The position numbers and the translations under genes are program-made. A model generated the notes under the pieces. That model saw nothing but the letters and a program-made list of their open reading frames with translations. It ran no database searches and was not told the DNA's origin. A stretch of DNA of 64,000 nucleotides from Echria macrotheca (taxonomy: Eukaryota; Ascomycota; Sordariomycetes; Sordariales; Schizotheciaceae), in assembly GCA_030411725.1 (NCBI GenBank), contig MU839830.1, positions 2,000,663-2,064,662 on the forward strand. The letters run 5' to 3'. Positions 13,298-23,602 of this stretch are shown one piece after another. The stretch's first letter is position 1; every line of letters starts with the position of its first letter.

Positions 13298-13863
13298 GCG
13301 ATGTAGTGGTATACCCATGATTGCAATAGTGTTGTTGAAATAAATAAATTGATAATACACGGGGAGGTGCTTCGTATGCTTTGGCGTGACTTGGGCTGTG
13401 GTAGATTTGATCACGGTGGTACGCAGTAGAGCTAAGCTGGAGAGCGCATGGGGTATACGTCACCTGCTCTAACCTGCCCGATCTTGCTCAAGGAGCTGCC
13501 TTGGTCGCTATGTTACCAACCAGCCGTCTATATGCCCATCTGCTCGGGCTTGGCACAAGGACAAGGCCTCAGCCCTGTCGTTTGAGAACAGGATCATCCA
13601 ACGGGGACTGTGTCAGCTCGAGTGGTTGAACTTACCGGCAGACCAGAAGACTGGGAGACGAGAGGGTTATAGCAGACATCGTTAAGCTGGGGTTTGGTCA
13701 GTTTAGGTTGGCCATACGCAGGGGAGGGGGTTAGGGGGGGGAGTGTGCCGTATTAGCTTTCTACATAAACACAGTCTATCCGTAGTTGGTACAGAGATTT
13801 AGTCGGGAGATTTTGAACGCCGTCCAGCCTTCGATGCAATATAGTGTATACACGTCACCCCCT
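13298..13863. other. Convergent intergenic region with a G-rich run
   Basis: Lies between the stops of utp20 and zim17 and should contain both 3' UTRs. 13721-13741 is a run of G tracts (4, 5 and 8 G) on the plus strand with G-quadruplex potential. No gene seen. Confidence 0.5.
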
Positions 13864-14514
13864 TCATGACTCCTCACCAGTCTTCTTCTCCCCATCCCCA
13901 GGCCGCACACTCTTAAAAGTCGCACCAGGCGGCGCGTCATCCCCTTCCTTCTTTTCCCTCGGCTTTATATGCTCCTCCTCGTGATCCCTCTGCCGCACCA
14001 CAACCTCCCCATCCTCCCAGAACTCAAAATCCTCCTCCCCGTCGTCGGATGAACCCAGCGTCCCCTTGCGGATCGACTGGCCCCGCTCGCGCAGGATGTC
14101 CTCGATGGTAACTTTTGCATCACCAAAAATGCGCAGGTGGTCGCTTATCACGTGACGGTTCTTGCACGACGGGCAGGTTACCAGCACCGAACCGTGGTGG
14201 TAGCCGTGCTTGGAGACGCGGTGGCGGGAGCGGTGGTTGCAGGGGCGGCAGGTGAATGTCAGTTCGTATTGCGGCGGTGGGCTGGGTTTTTGTTCTGATG
14301 ATTCTGAGGAGGAAGGGTTTTGGGCAGTTCGGGTGGGCGGTCGAGGGATGGTGTGCTGGAAGCGGACGGAAGCCGGATGTATTGGTGGTCGAGATGGGAG
14401 GAATGGACGAGGACGCGTCGCGGCGCGGGATAGCCTGTTTATTGAGTGTGTTGAAGAGGGGAATTTGGCGAGAAGCCTTGGTGCGGCTGGGAGGAGTCGC
14501 GCGGCGGAAGGCAT
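13864..14514 (-). CDS. zim17: Mitochondrial DNL-type zinc finger protein Zim17/Hep1 (Hsp70 escort)
   Basis: A 216-residue single-exon protein. The first ~60 residues (MPSAARLLPAAPRLL...) are rich in Arg, Ser and Ala with no acidic residues, as in a mitochondrial presequence. This supports the ATG at 14514 over an earlier in-frame codon. The core TFTCRPC, then VTCPSC, gives two CX2C pairs, followed by KNRHVISDHLRIFGD. The name-giving DNL is here DHL. A low-complexity acidic/basic tail follows. Family role: Zim17 keeps mitochondrial Hsp70 soluble and so supports protein import and Fe-S cluster formation. Its promoter contains a CTTATCG palindrome. Confidence 0.9.
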   Translation of the reverse strand: MPSAARLLPAAPRLLAKFPSSTHSINRLSRAATRPRPFLPSRPPIHPASVRFQHTIPRPPTRTAQNPSSSESSEQKPSPPPQYELTFTCRPCNHRSRHRVSKHGYHHGSVLVTCPSCKNRHVISDHLRIFGDAKVTIEDILRERGQSIRKGTLGSSDDGEEDFEFWEDGEVVVRQRDHEEEHIKPREKKEGDDAPPGATFKSVRPGDGEKKTGEES

Positions 14515-14624
14515 TGTGACGATGCAAACGGTGGATGTTAGCGGGAGTCCGGAAAGTGGTGATGAGAGCTTTGGTGTTGCGCGCGTCATTGTCCGGACGT
14601 TGCCGCTGGCAAGCTTTCAAATTT

Positions 14625-14659
14625 CTTATCGATAAGGAATTAGCGTCGATAGCGATAAG
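14625..14659. promoter_or_regulatory. CTTATCGATAAG palindrome and GCGATAAG in the zim17 promoter
   Basis: A 12-bp perfect palindrome at 14625-14636 and a reverse half site GCGATAAG at 14652-14659, 111-145 bp upstream of the zim17 start in the zim17/cul3 divergent region. The identical 12-mer recurs before NOP2. It can also be read as two abutting inverted GATA-factor sites. Confidence 0.4.
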
Positions 14660-15230
14660 AGGCTGGACATTAAAACGAAGTCAGTTGTTCTCTCCTGCAG
14701 CAACGATTCAAGGACATTTCATCCGACGCTCTTTCCTCAGACTAGGCAACCAGAAACTTTAATCAAGTCTATCACTATTTCACGGGGTTATATCCCCAGA
14801 ACCTGGGGTTGTCTCGGCAAGCAATTGATGGTTCAGAACTGGGGAAGACTGACCCGCAAATCCAAGGTACCCCAAACTCGACTTTTCTGTAGCCACACTA
14901 ACCCCGGCCTCGAGGGGCAACTCGCAGGGTTCCGCCAGAAGCTCACCAAGCTTCGACCACCGCGTCCACGCGTAGAAACAGACCAGTGTCCTCTTCGACG
15001 ACCCGACAGAGGTGCCCGAGTCCTTGGGAGTGTCCATCTCCAAGTCCAGCTCGGCGGCCCTCGCAAACCATCTATTGATGCCGACCGCCCTCGACTGCCT
15101 CGCTGCCCGACCCCACCCATTAAAGGCAGCCACATTCCTCGCCGTCCAAGACACAGCTCGACCATTGCACACCCCTCGTGCCAAAGCCTACTACCGACAC
15201 GACAACCCGGGCTGCCGGGTATCAGGCAAG

Positions 15231-17839
15231 ATGGCTCCGCCCGGTAGGATTCGGCCCGTTCGTCGGGTAAGTCTTGCTGTCGTCGCTGTCAATCGCCGAG
15301 GCTGACGTTGTGGCAGCCGCTTATAGCTAAGGCCCATGATGACTTCGAACCGTGCTGGGAAATCCTTCGCGACGCCCTCACCAATATCCACACGCAAGAT
15401 GCCGGCCGCCTCTCGTTCGAGAACCTCTACCGAGCGTCGTACAAGATCGTCGTCAACAAGAAGGGTGATGTCTTGTACGAGCGTGTCAAGAGCTTCGAGG
15501 AGGCTTGGTTCCGGGACCACATCATGCCACGCATATCTAAGCTCATAACGACCAACCTGGTCAACGTTGCCCTCGTCCAGGCCGAGGATACCAGCTTGCA
15601 CGAGCGCCGCGAGATGGGCCAGAAGTTTCTCAGGGGCATCCGCGATGCGTGGGTCGAGCACAACATGTCTATGAATATGATTGCCGATATTATGATGTAC
15701 CTCGATCGAGCCTACATTTCGGATGCCGGGTTGCCGACGGTGTTTGCTACTACCATTGGCCTGTTCCGCGACCACGTCCTCCGCAATACGCTGGGCAACG
15801 TGCAGCAGGTTGGCCAGGAGTTTGTCGTCTTTGACATTCTGAACGCCGTGATTCTCGATCTGATCAACATGGAGCGGGAAGGGGAAATTATCGATTGCAA
15901 CCTGCTACGCAACATCACATCCATGCTGGAGGACCTTTACGAGACGAACGATGAGATCCCGGACCAGAAGCTTTACCTGACTGTCTTCGAACCCAAGTAC
16001 ATCGACGCAAGCGCCGTCTTCTACCGCAAAGAGTGCGGGAAGCTTCTCCGAGAGTCAGATGCAAGTACATGGCTCCGGCATACTAAGAGACGGCTGGAGG
16101 AAGAGGCGATTCGCTGCACCACGTCCTTGTCCATCCTTACCAAAGCCAAGATTGAGAAAGTCATCGAGAAGGAAATGGTCCTAGCTCAGCTCGACGGCTT
16201 CTTGAGTATGGAGGCTAGCGGCCTGAAGAGCATGATCGACAATGATCGGGTCGAGGATTTGTTTATTCTCTACAGACTCATCTTGCGTGTTGACCCGTCG
16301 ATGGAGCCCATCAAAGCGACGCTGCAGAATAGAGTCACAGATCTCGGGTCGGAGATCGAAAAGACGCTCAAGAGCACTGATTTCTCGGTACCTGCGGTGG
16401 GAGTGGCCGACGCCGATGATGCCGTCGACGGTGCGGAGAAGGGCAAAGCCCAACCACTCAACGCCGCTGCCCAGCAGACAGCAGCAGCGATTAAATGGGT
16501 CGACGAGGTCCTAAAGCTCAAGGATAAGTTTGACCGGTTGTGGCAGGAGTGTTTCCAAGAGGATCTTATTCTGCAGTCAGCCATCTCCAAAAGCTTTACC
16601 GACTTCATCAACATGTTCAACCGGAGTTCCGAGTACGTGTCTCTTTTCATCGACGACACTCTGAAAAGGGGCGCCCGGAGCATGTCAGAGGTCGTAGTGG
16701 ACGGTATCCTGGACAAGGCCATCGTTTTGCTGCCCTATCTTTCAGACAGGGACATGTTTGAGCGGTACTATCAGAAACACCTCGCCCGGAGGCTTCTTCA
16801 CAACAAGTCCGAGATCGATATCGAGAAGGACATGGTATCTCGCATGAAGACGGAAATGGGCAACCACTTTACCGCCAAGTTTGAGGGTATGTTCAAAGAC
16901 ATGCAGCTTTCCAAGGATCTCGGTGAAGGCTACCGTGAGCACATCCGGCAGCTCGGTGATGTCGACACGAAGAAGGTTGATCTGTCCATCCACGTCCTAA
17001 CCAGTAACTACTGGCCTCCTGAGGTGATGGGACGTGGCTCCTCGCAGGATGAGGGATCCAAGGGGGGGTGCAATTATCCTCCTGTGATTAAGAGATTGCA
17101 GGAGAGCTTTTTGAAGTACTACCTTAAGGATCGGAGCGGGAGAGTTCTCACCTGGGTCGGCTCGGCCGGAACTGCAGACATCAAGTGCGTCTTTCCCAAG
17201 GTTCCCGGGAAAGAGAGCGGGCCACTCAGCAAGGAACGGCGGTATGAGCTAAATGTATCGACGTACGGTATGGTGGTACTCATGTTGTTCAACGACCTCG
17301 CCGAGGGTGAGAGTTTAAGTCTAGAGGAGATCCAGGCCAAAACAAACATACCCATATCCGACCTCACGAGGACGCTCGCGTCGCTCTCGATAGCGCCGAG
17401 AACACGCGTGTTGGTCAAGGAACCCGCCACTAAAACGGTCAAGTCAACGGACAGGTTCTCGTTCAATGCGCAGTTCGCGAGCAAAGCTATCAAGATCAAG
17501 GCTCCGACAATTGCCAGCCTGTCCAAGGTCGAGGGCGAGGAGGAGCGCAAGGTTACAGAGCAGAAGAATGACCAGACGCGGTCACACATAATAGACGCAG
17601 CAATCGTGCGAATCATGAAGTGAGTCATTCATCTTTTTCGGTCCTGGCGCTAACTAACAACTCATAGATCACGAAAAGAGCTCAGACATACGCAGCTCAC
17701 GACAGATGTTATCACTCAGCTGTCCAGTCGCTTCAAGCCTGAGGTCTCGCTGATCAAAAGGCGGATCGAGGATCTGCTGGCGCGGGAGTATCTGGAACGC
17801 GTAGAGGGCGAGCAATCCCTCTACCGGTATCTAGCGTAG
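15231..17839 (+). CDS. cul3: Cullin-3, E3 ubiquitin ligase scaffold (3 exons)
   Basis: Model: exons 15231-15266, 15317-17619 and 17668-17839; introns of 50 and 48 nt, the second with a TAACTAAC branch site; 836 aa. The first exon encodes only MAPPGRIRPVRR, ahead of PLIAKAHDDFEPCWEIL. The N-terminal cullin repeats, the cullin homology domain (YLSDRDMFERYYQKHLARRLL near 16735-16800) and the C-terminal winged helix with the neddylation motif IVRIMKSRK are all present. Family role: scaffold that holds BTB adaptors at the N-terminus and Rbx1 at the C-terminus. The RRPLIAKAHDDFEPCW context favours Cul3 over Cul1 or Cul4. The second intron splits the codon of the NEDD8-accepting lysine (about residue 780). 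Confidence 0.93.
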
Positions 17840-18441
17840 AAGCCTCTACAAGTAACGACTGCTATACGACGTCACGGGACATGGCGGCGCAAGCGGTATT
17901 TGGTCTGGCATCGGACATGTGGTTGGGGCGTTGGGCGTTGCGAGAAAAATATAGATTTTTTATAGGGTAGAGTCCAGCGGGGGTATGATTTTGGTTTTAG
18001 TTGTCGTAGCCATGTATTCCATGCCAGCGAACTACAGTCTCGTGCATATGATGGCTGTGCTGTGTTGGTGTTTAACTCGCCCTTTCCGACCTCACCTTCT
18101 TGACCGGTTCCGCCCTATGGCCTTTCTGGCCGATGTCCGTGGCATTACACTACTCCTTTCTCGACGACGCTGCCTAGAAGAATGGGAGGTGGAGGTTTCG
18201 CCATGCTCACACAATGCTTACGCTGCCTGTAGCCACCTCATCACACCGCCGGTGCTCCAGAATCTGACATTTCAGATGTCTGGACTTGTTGCTGATTTGG
18301 GTATATATAAGCCAGCCAGCCTCCTCGCTCCATATAAGCACATTCGTTTTCCAGAGACAATGACAATGTAAAAGCCGATCTGCGCCAAGGGACCGGGGTA
18401 TATAATTCCAGAACACACTGCACTTCTCAACACAAACCCAG
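17840..18441. other. cul3 3' region and leader of the tRNA-like array
   Basis: No gene seen. A near-perfect hairpin lies at 18257-18283: CCAGA plus ATCTGA pair with TCAGAT plus TCTGG, with one bulged G and a CATT loop. Three TATA-like boxes follow at about 18302, 18332 and 18399. Only the last stands at the usual distance (43 bp) from the first tRNA-like unit, so the others may mark a lost unit. Confidence 0.45.
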
Positions 18442-18560
18442 GGGCGGGTAGCGTAGTGGTCAGCGCATTCCTAAGCGTTTCAGCGTTTTTGTGTTTTCTT
18501 CATCATCTTCTCTCTCCAGCGTTTAGCGAAAAGACCTGGGTTCGAATCCCAGCCCGCCCA
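18442..18560 (+). tRNA. tRNA-Ala(AGC)-like gene, unit 1, with 47-nt intron-like insert
   Basis: Acceptor GGGCGGG pairs with CCCGCCC (18553-18559) with discriminator A. The D arm contains a full A box (TAGCGTAGTGG). The T arm CTGGG-TTCGAAT-CCCAG contains a full B box. AGC at 18474-18476 aligns with the Ala anticodon, followed by G37. Position 33 is A, not U. The predicted insert is 18478-18524, ending in CAGCGTTT, which pairs with CTAAGCG. The anticodon stem after removal would have only three sound pairs. TATATAA stands at 18399 and a T8 terminator at 18568. The insert contains T5, which might cause some early termination. Confidence 0.6.
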
Positions 18561-18647
18561 AGACATCTTTTTTTTATTTACTTGCGTAATCAAGCAATGG
18601 GGGCATATAATCTCAAAGCATACCTACCTTTTCACAACGAAATACAG

Positions 18648-18784
18648 GGGCGGGTAGCGTAGTGGTCAGCGCATTCACTGAGCGTATCTCTCTCTTTCCC
18701 AAGCGATTTCCAGCGTTGATTCGTCATCTTTCTCCTTTAAATAGCGTTCGTTGAAAGACCTGGGTTCGAGTCCCAGCCCGCCCA
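18648..18784 (+). tRNA. tRNA-Ala(AGC)-like gene, unit 2, with 65-nt intron-like insert
   Basis: Same acceptor, D and T arms as unit 1. Putative anticodon AGC at 18681-18683 with G at position 33. Insert 18685-18749 carries AAGCGATT and CAGCGTTG in its middle and TAGCGTTCG at its end. Lower stem TTCA/TGAA, upper helix TGAGCG/CGTTCG. TATAA at 18606, T6 terminator at 18793. Confidence 0.6.
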
Positions 18785-18865
18785 AGCTTCTCTTTTTTGC
18801 GTCTTTTATTTGCACGAAACGAAGCTCATAAGTTCGTAACACAGTGCCACCTTCAACAAAACACA

Positions 18866-19004
18866 GGGCGGGTAGCGTAGTTGGTCAGCGCATTCACTGA
18901 GCGTATTCTTCTTAAGTAATTTTAATAATAGCGTTGATTTATTCTCTTCTTCATACACGAACAGCGTTCACTGAAAGACCTGGGTTCGAATCCCAGTCCG
19001 CCCA
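18866..19004 (+). tRNA. tRNA-Ala(AGC)-like gene, unit 3, with 66-nt intron-like insert
   Basis: The D loop has one extra T. The acceptor 3' strand is TCCGCCC, so pair 7-66 is a G-U wobble. AGC at 18900-18902, insert 18904-18969, upper helix TGAGCG/CGTTCA. The upstream box is only CATAAG. A T8 terminator follows at 19013. Confidence 0.6.
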
Positions 19005-19093
19005 AACCTCTCTTTTTTTTAACTCCGGTCGTTGGAAGCAACGAATTATATAAGTCCGTGGCACACTACCCCCTTCAACAACGAGGACCCAAA

Positions 19094-19215
19094 GGGCGGG
19101 TAGCGTAGCGGTCAGCGCATCCCCTGAGCGTAATAATCAGCGTTGCTTTCTATTCAAAATCGATCCTTATCAGAGCGTTCATTGGAAGACCTGGGTTCGA
19201 ACCCCAGCCCGCCCA
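19094..19215 (+). tRNA. tRNA-Ala(AGC)-like gene, unit 4, with 50-nt intron-like insert
   Basis: Lower stem TCC pairs with GGA where the other units have TTC/GAA, a compensatory change. AGC at 19127-19129, insert 19131-19180 with inner CAGCGTTG and terminal AGAGCGTTCA. TATATAA near 19047; terminators T5 and T9 at 19229-19243. Confidence 0.6.
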
Positions 19216-19313
19216 AGCCTCTCTATTCTTTTTCTTTTTTTTTACATGTTGTGTTGCAAGCAACAAGGTATATAAGTTCGTGACACATAACCATCTTCAA
19301 CGAAAACCCCAAC

Positions 19314-19425
19314 GGGCGGGTAGCGTAGTGGTCAGCGCGTTCCTAAGCGTTTCAGCGTTTGTTCTCTTCATTGTGTTCTATTCAGCGTTTAGCGAAAGAC
19401 CTGGGTTCGAACCCCAGCCCGCCCA
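19314..19425 (+). tRNA. tRNA-Ala(AGC)-like gene, unit 5, with 41-nt intron-like insert
   Basis: Closest to unit 1: both have CTAAGCG, with A at position 33, pairing with CGTTTAG. AGC at 19346-19348, insert 19350-19390, the shortest of the six. Base 26 is G instead of A. TATATAA near 19269; T runs from 19435. Confidence 0.6.
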
Positions 19426-19518
19426 AGCTCATTATTTTTTTGTTTTTTTTACATCTGCGTTGCGAGCAACAAGGTATATAAGTCCGTGACACACTAACCC
19501 CTTCAACAAAAATCCAAC

Positions 19519-19646
19519 GGGCGGGTAGCGTAGTGGTCAGCGCATTCCCTGAGCGTGCTTTCTTCCTTAAGCGGATTTCAGCGTTGTTTTCTATATATAC
19601 ATCCAGCGTTCATTGAAAGACCCGGGTTCGAATCCCGGCCCGTCCA
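19519..19646 (+). tRNA. tRNA-Ala(AGC)-like gene, unit 6, with 56-nt intron-like insert
   Basis: The only unit whose acceptor 3' strand is CCCGTCC, giving a G3-U70 wobble, the classical alanyl-tRNA synthetase identity pair. The T stem is CCGGG/CCCGG, compensated on both sides relative to the other units. AGC at 19552-19554, insert 19556-19611. TATATA near 19475. The first long T run only comes about 30 nt downstream (19677 on). Confidence 0.6.
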
Positions 19647-20646
19647 ATGTTTCTGTCCATCGTTTGGCAGGAATTCTTTTTTTTTTTCGTTGCCATTTAT
19701 TTGACACGGCGGGCATACCTCCAATGGGAACCAAAGTCCCCGTCTTCTTCTTCCTGTCTCGCCAAAGCCACAAACGTCCAACTCGCAAGACATATGTATA
19801 TTTCCTGACTTGTTAACACCAGTCATAAGATTCCCTCCTCCTACGGCGGCACAAAGTCCCAAGGTTTCCTCCTTTTTATGAAGCATTCGTTGAAAGCTGC
19901 CATCAAGATCGAATAGCTGCTGCGTTGGAAACTATCACACTTTTGGAAGACTCAGTCCAACCGTTCCCCTCTGATTCCTTCTCCGAAACATACCAGGTAT
20001 CCATGGCGTTTGGGAACTCACTACACAACCTTGAAAGGATCTTGTTGCTTGAAGTCGTCGCAGTGCCCGCGGGAGCTCATCTTCAAGATACTCCAGGGGG
20101 GGATTTTTTTTTTCAGAGTGCGTCGTCCATTGTAGATAGGCCTGATTGGCTGAATCGGGATAGTAGGGGCTCCTTTTTTTTGATAGTTTTGATATAGACA
20201 CTTAAATAGCGGCATACTACATCGCTCATCGTTGTATATGATGATTCCAGGATGGTATTCACGAAGCCGGGTCGAGATTAGACATTAGAACCTGACATGG
20301 ACCGTGACCGGGGGCACCGGAACAGACAACTGCCACGTATCTATGCAAAAAATTCACATTAACATTCGCGACGCCGTCCCTGTTAGAAGGTAACTAGAGG
20401 GCTCGAGGATGTGTGAGATGTTTCCTTGCCGCTGAGTGCCCTGGTGAAGGGGGCTGGTCATTTGTCAGATTCTGAGCACCGGTGGTGTGACGAGGTGGCT
20501 ACAGGTAGCGCGGGCGTTGTATGTGAACATGCCGATACCTTCAATTCTGGCTACTTTAACTAAAAGATAGGTAGGTAGAAGACAGGAAGTGGAATGGTCG
20601 CTGAACCGCCCAAATCCGGCTGACGGCGAAGCCGCTTAGACATCTG

Positions 20647-20687
20647 AACCCGAACCCGAATCCGAACCCGGACCCGGACCCCAACCC
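20647..20687. repeat. Degenerate CGAACC/CGGACC hexamer repeat
   Basis: About seven imperfect 6-bp copies in a row. It resembles a decayed microsatellite, not a telomere tract. Confidence 0.6.
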
Positions 20688-22740
20688 TGGCCTGACAGCC
20701 CTGACTTGAAAACGCGGCGTTTATATGTCTGCTATGTGGTGCTGGTACAGATACTCGAGAGGTAAGATGGATGCAATGGGTGTGGAAAGTATAAGAGGGC
20801 TTCGAGGTCTTCTCTCGGCCGTATGAAGGGACAGCCGAGTCTGCAAAGGCCTTTGATCCGCCTCGTTTTCTATTTCCCATGTTCAACACAAAGGACCCCT
20901 GCGAACCGAATCAGCTTCTTCAGAGTCCCTGTAGTCTTACCAGAACACAAAATGAATGCCAAACCTTTAGACGGAGTGAGAGGGCTGCGCCCTTATTCAG
21001 GTTCCGTTCCAAGACACCGCTTACCCTAACCCTGACCGGGCCACTAAGTGGTCTTGTTCTCATCTCGCTGTTTTGCTACCCACGATATGAGTTTTCTCGT
21101 CTTTCGCATTGCCTGTCAGGCTTCACCACATCATACTATCCATCGAGGGCTCTTCTGCCGACCTTTTCCACCTTCAAAATCTTACAAGTCCATCAGTTGT
21201 CGGATGTGGTGAGAACTGATCCATAGATCCATATGTCTGGTGTTTTGAGTGGGTATCCCGTGAACGATATACCCCCGAGATACTCGTATTAAAAAGAACG
21301 TGAAATAAGTGTCATAATGCCGGATAGAATTCCGTAAACGGCAATCTTGTGAGATGTTGTTGCCTCGTTGGCTCCTGACTGCCCTGAATAGGGTCTTGTT
21401 TGCTTGCGCGACTATGGTCACAGTCGGGATTTGAGGGGCAATCGAATCTTGTAATCTTGTGGCCTCCGGTGAGGGTTCGGGATCCTTGTGGTCGCTATGG
21501 TGTGGTGTTTGGAGGAAAAGGCTCTCGGGACCGGGATGGACTTACATGTGTGGCCCGTACCCCACAACCTCACTTCACCCTCGATTCTCTCATGTGGAAG
21601 GCGCCGCATCTCTCTTGGAGTGGGGAGTTGAGTTTGCAATGTCAAGACACTCGTCTGTCTAACATCTCTGCCTCGGGACTAAAGAAAAAGGTACCCTTGG
21701 TCACGGGACGCCGGGGACGGACATCGGTGCTTGCAATATGCCCGGAGGCCACTATTTGCGAACGCAGTGGCTAGCACAGCTTCAATTTCTTCCGGCAGCT
21801 TCCAGTCGGTTCCAGTAGTTTCCAGGACCCGCTTTCTTCTTTTCTGCTCGCAGTCTATGATACCGACTTATTTCGGGACCATGGTGCGCTTTGATAGTCT
21901 CCTCTGTTCTCACAGCCGTGTTGGTCTGTTTCGTGGAATGCCACGCGGCAGATTATGTCTTCAGGTGGAGTCACAAGGAAACGAGCAAGCAGAAGGACTC
22001 GGGACGCGGCTGAAAGAATTTTACACAGTCTAACTTCGATTTTTTGTCTGGGAATATTTTCGATTTAGATACTTTTTTGAAAAATTGTCACTGAATCTGC
22101 AAAATAATGCCGCGAGCATGGCGGTATAGTAAAGCCAGACGAAGGACGTGGTGATCTTTGCTCTCCGGGTCGAACGGCAAGACGGGTTGGGGGGAGCAAG
22201 GGAACCTGGCTGGGATCACGAGTAGCGAAGGGATCATGGAAAATCAAAGCGGTGTCCCAGGATACCAAGACTCCTCTGCGGGACATTAGCGGTGAAAAAT
22301 AACCTCATGGAGGCAAATTTGGACGCAACGAGGTGCACGTAGTCCTCCGCTAACGGTTGTTGGTCCGGACCTATGAGAGTGTTTGAGGGAAAGTGCCCAC
22401 ACTCTGCCGCGATATACATGTAAGATGGACTATGTAAATGTTCGGACCGGGATTAACGCTTTCCCTGCGCCGGCCGCCCTTGGGCCTTTGTTATCGGGCT
22501 CTAAATCGCAAAATCGGGATGTTTACTATTCCACTCTAAACAACAAATTCTCACCACATTTTCGAATTATTGGGGCAGGCAAGTTCGAAGATGGGAGGAT
22601 GACGCTTGGTATTTCCCGAGTGGTTGGCAGGACACGTTAGACTCCATCCTCTTGCCATGTGAGAAACCCGGCGTGGAAAAGGCGACCATGGGTGACATAG
22701 AGGTCGAAGGACACGCACATCTCCTGCCCTTCCCCCGGAC

Positions 22741-22787
22741 CCGTGGCCACCCAGAAACACCCGTGGCCAGCCAGAAACACCCGTGGA
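22741..22787. repeat. 20-bp tandem repeat, 2.35 copies
   Basis: The unit begins CCGTGGCCA and ends CCAGAAACAC; two full copies (22741-22760, 22761-22780) differ at one base, followed by a 7-bp partial copy. Confidence 0.75.
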
Positions 22788-23602
22788 AGCTAAGGCGGGA
22801 CCTTGAGTGCGTCGGGCGCCAACTTCTGCGGGATGGGACTGTGTGTGCTGGATATAACTGTGTGCTGCTTCCGCCCATGGAGTCTAGAGGTACCGCACTT
22901 TCACCAGTGGGCTAGAAGTCGGCTAGCTGCAGAAATGGGGACGCAATGCCTTCCAGAGCCGATTTCGTGGCGGTTTGGGGAACGACGCCTCTTTCCATGC
23001 AAGCCCGGAGGATCGTGAGCGCCTTCCCACATGAATCTGGTTGCCTGTGACTACCCACACGTCCCGAAAATAGGTGTCGCCAACGTCATGGGCAAGAACT
23101 GGCTCACCAAATCACCAGATCGTCCTGAAACTAGTGTGCTCTAGAGTCAAAGTATACAGTACATGCACCCGGGACTCGCAGAATTAGACCCTATCTAGCC
23201 AGAATGAGCCCATCCCGAGGGCTGTGAGGAGTGGGGGACACCCGCACAGCATAATATACGCCCCTGCTTGCAGTCTAAGAGACGCGGACCCAACATCTCA
23301 GCGGACACCTGACGCTTCTCTCGGCGACTCTGAGACAGATTTCGGCTAACGCAGAAAGAAAACTACAAGAATAGAAGCAGTTGCATGCGTAGCGAAGAAG
23401 AGCGCGGGCTTCTGGAGCGTATACCTTCCCGGAGAACTGTATAAATTGTGAGACCGCGCCCTCTGTCCAACCACCCATTCTCTCGCACATCACTCCTCAG
23501 CAGCAGACATCACCCATCGAGCACGACCAGACAAAGAACCAGTCACGACCCAACTCTCACACGTCCAAGTCTCCTTCCTCGACTTTGTCTTTTTCTTTTT
23601 CT

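Larger units (their letters stand above)
18442..19646 (+). repeat. Tandem array of six tRNA-Ala-like Pol III units
   Basis: Six head-to-tail units with a period of about 205-230 bp. Each has a TATA-like box 40-45 bp upstream, a tRNA-like body of 112-139 nt with A and B boxes, and a T-run terminator. The tRNA-like ends are nearly identical between units. The intron-like centres and the spacers have diverged, apart from AGCGTT motifs and the TATA and CTTCAAC leader elements. This pattern suggests selection on the RNA rather than a recent amplification. Confidence 0.8.

Noticed and set aside
18476..19611. Spliceosomal introns (GT...AG) inside the tRNA-like units
   Set aside because: GT and AG arise from the repeated AGCGTT motif; some such pieces would be only 7 nt long, far below any spliceosomal intron.
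18442..19646. CRISPR-like or satellite reading of the six repeats
   Set aside because: Units have Pol III boxes, TATA boxes and terminators and form tRNA-like folds; CRISPR arrays are not expected in a fungal genome.
20647..20687. Internal telomere-like repeat
   Set aside because: The unit is a degenerate CGAACC/CGGACC hexamer and not TTAGGG/CCCTAA.
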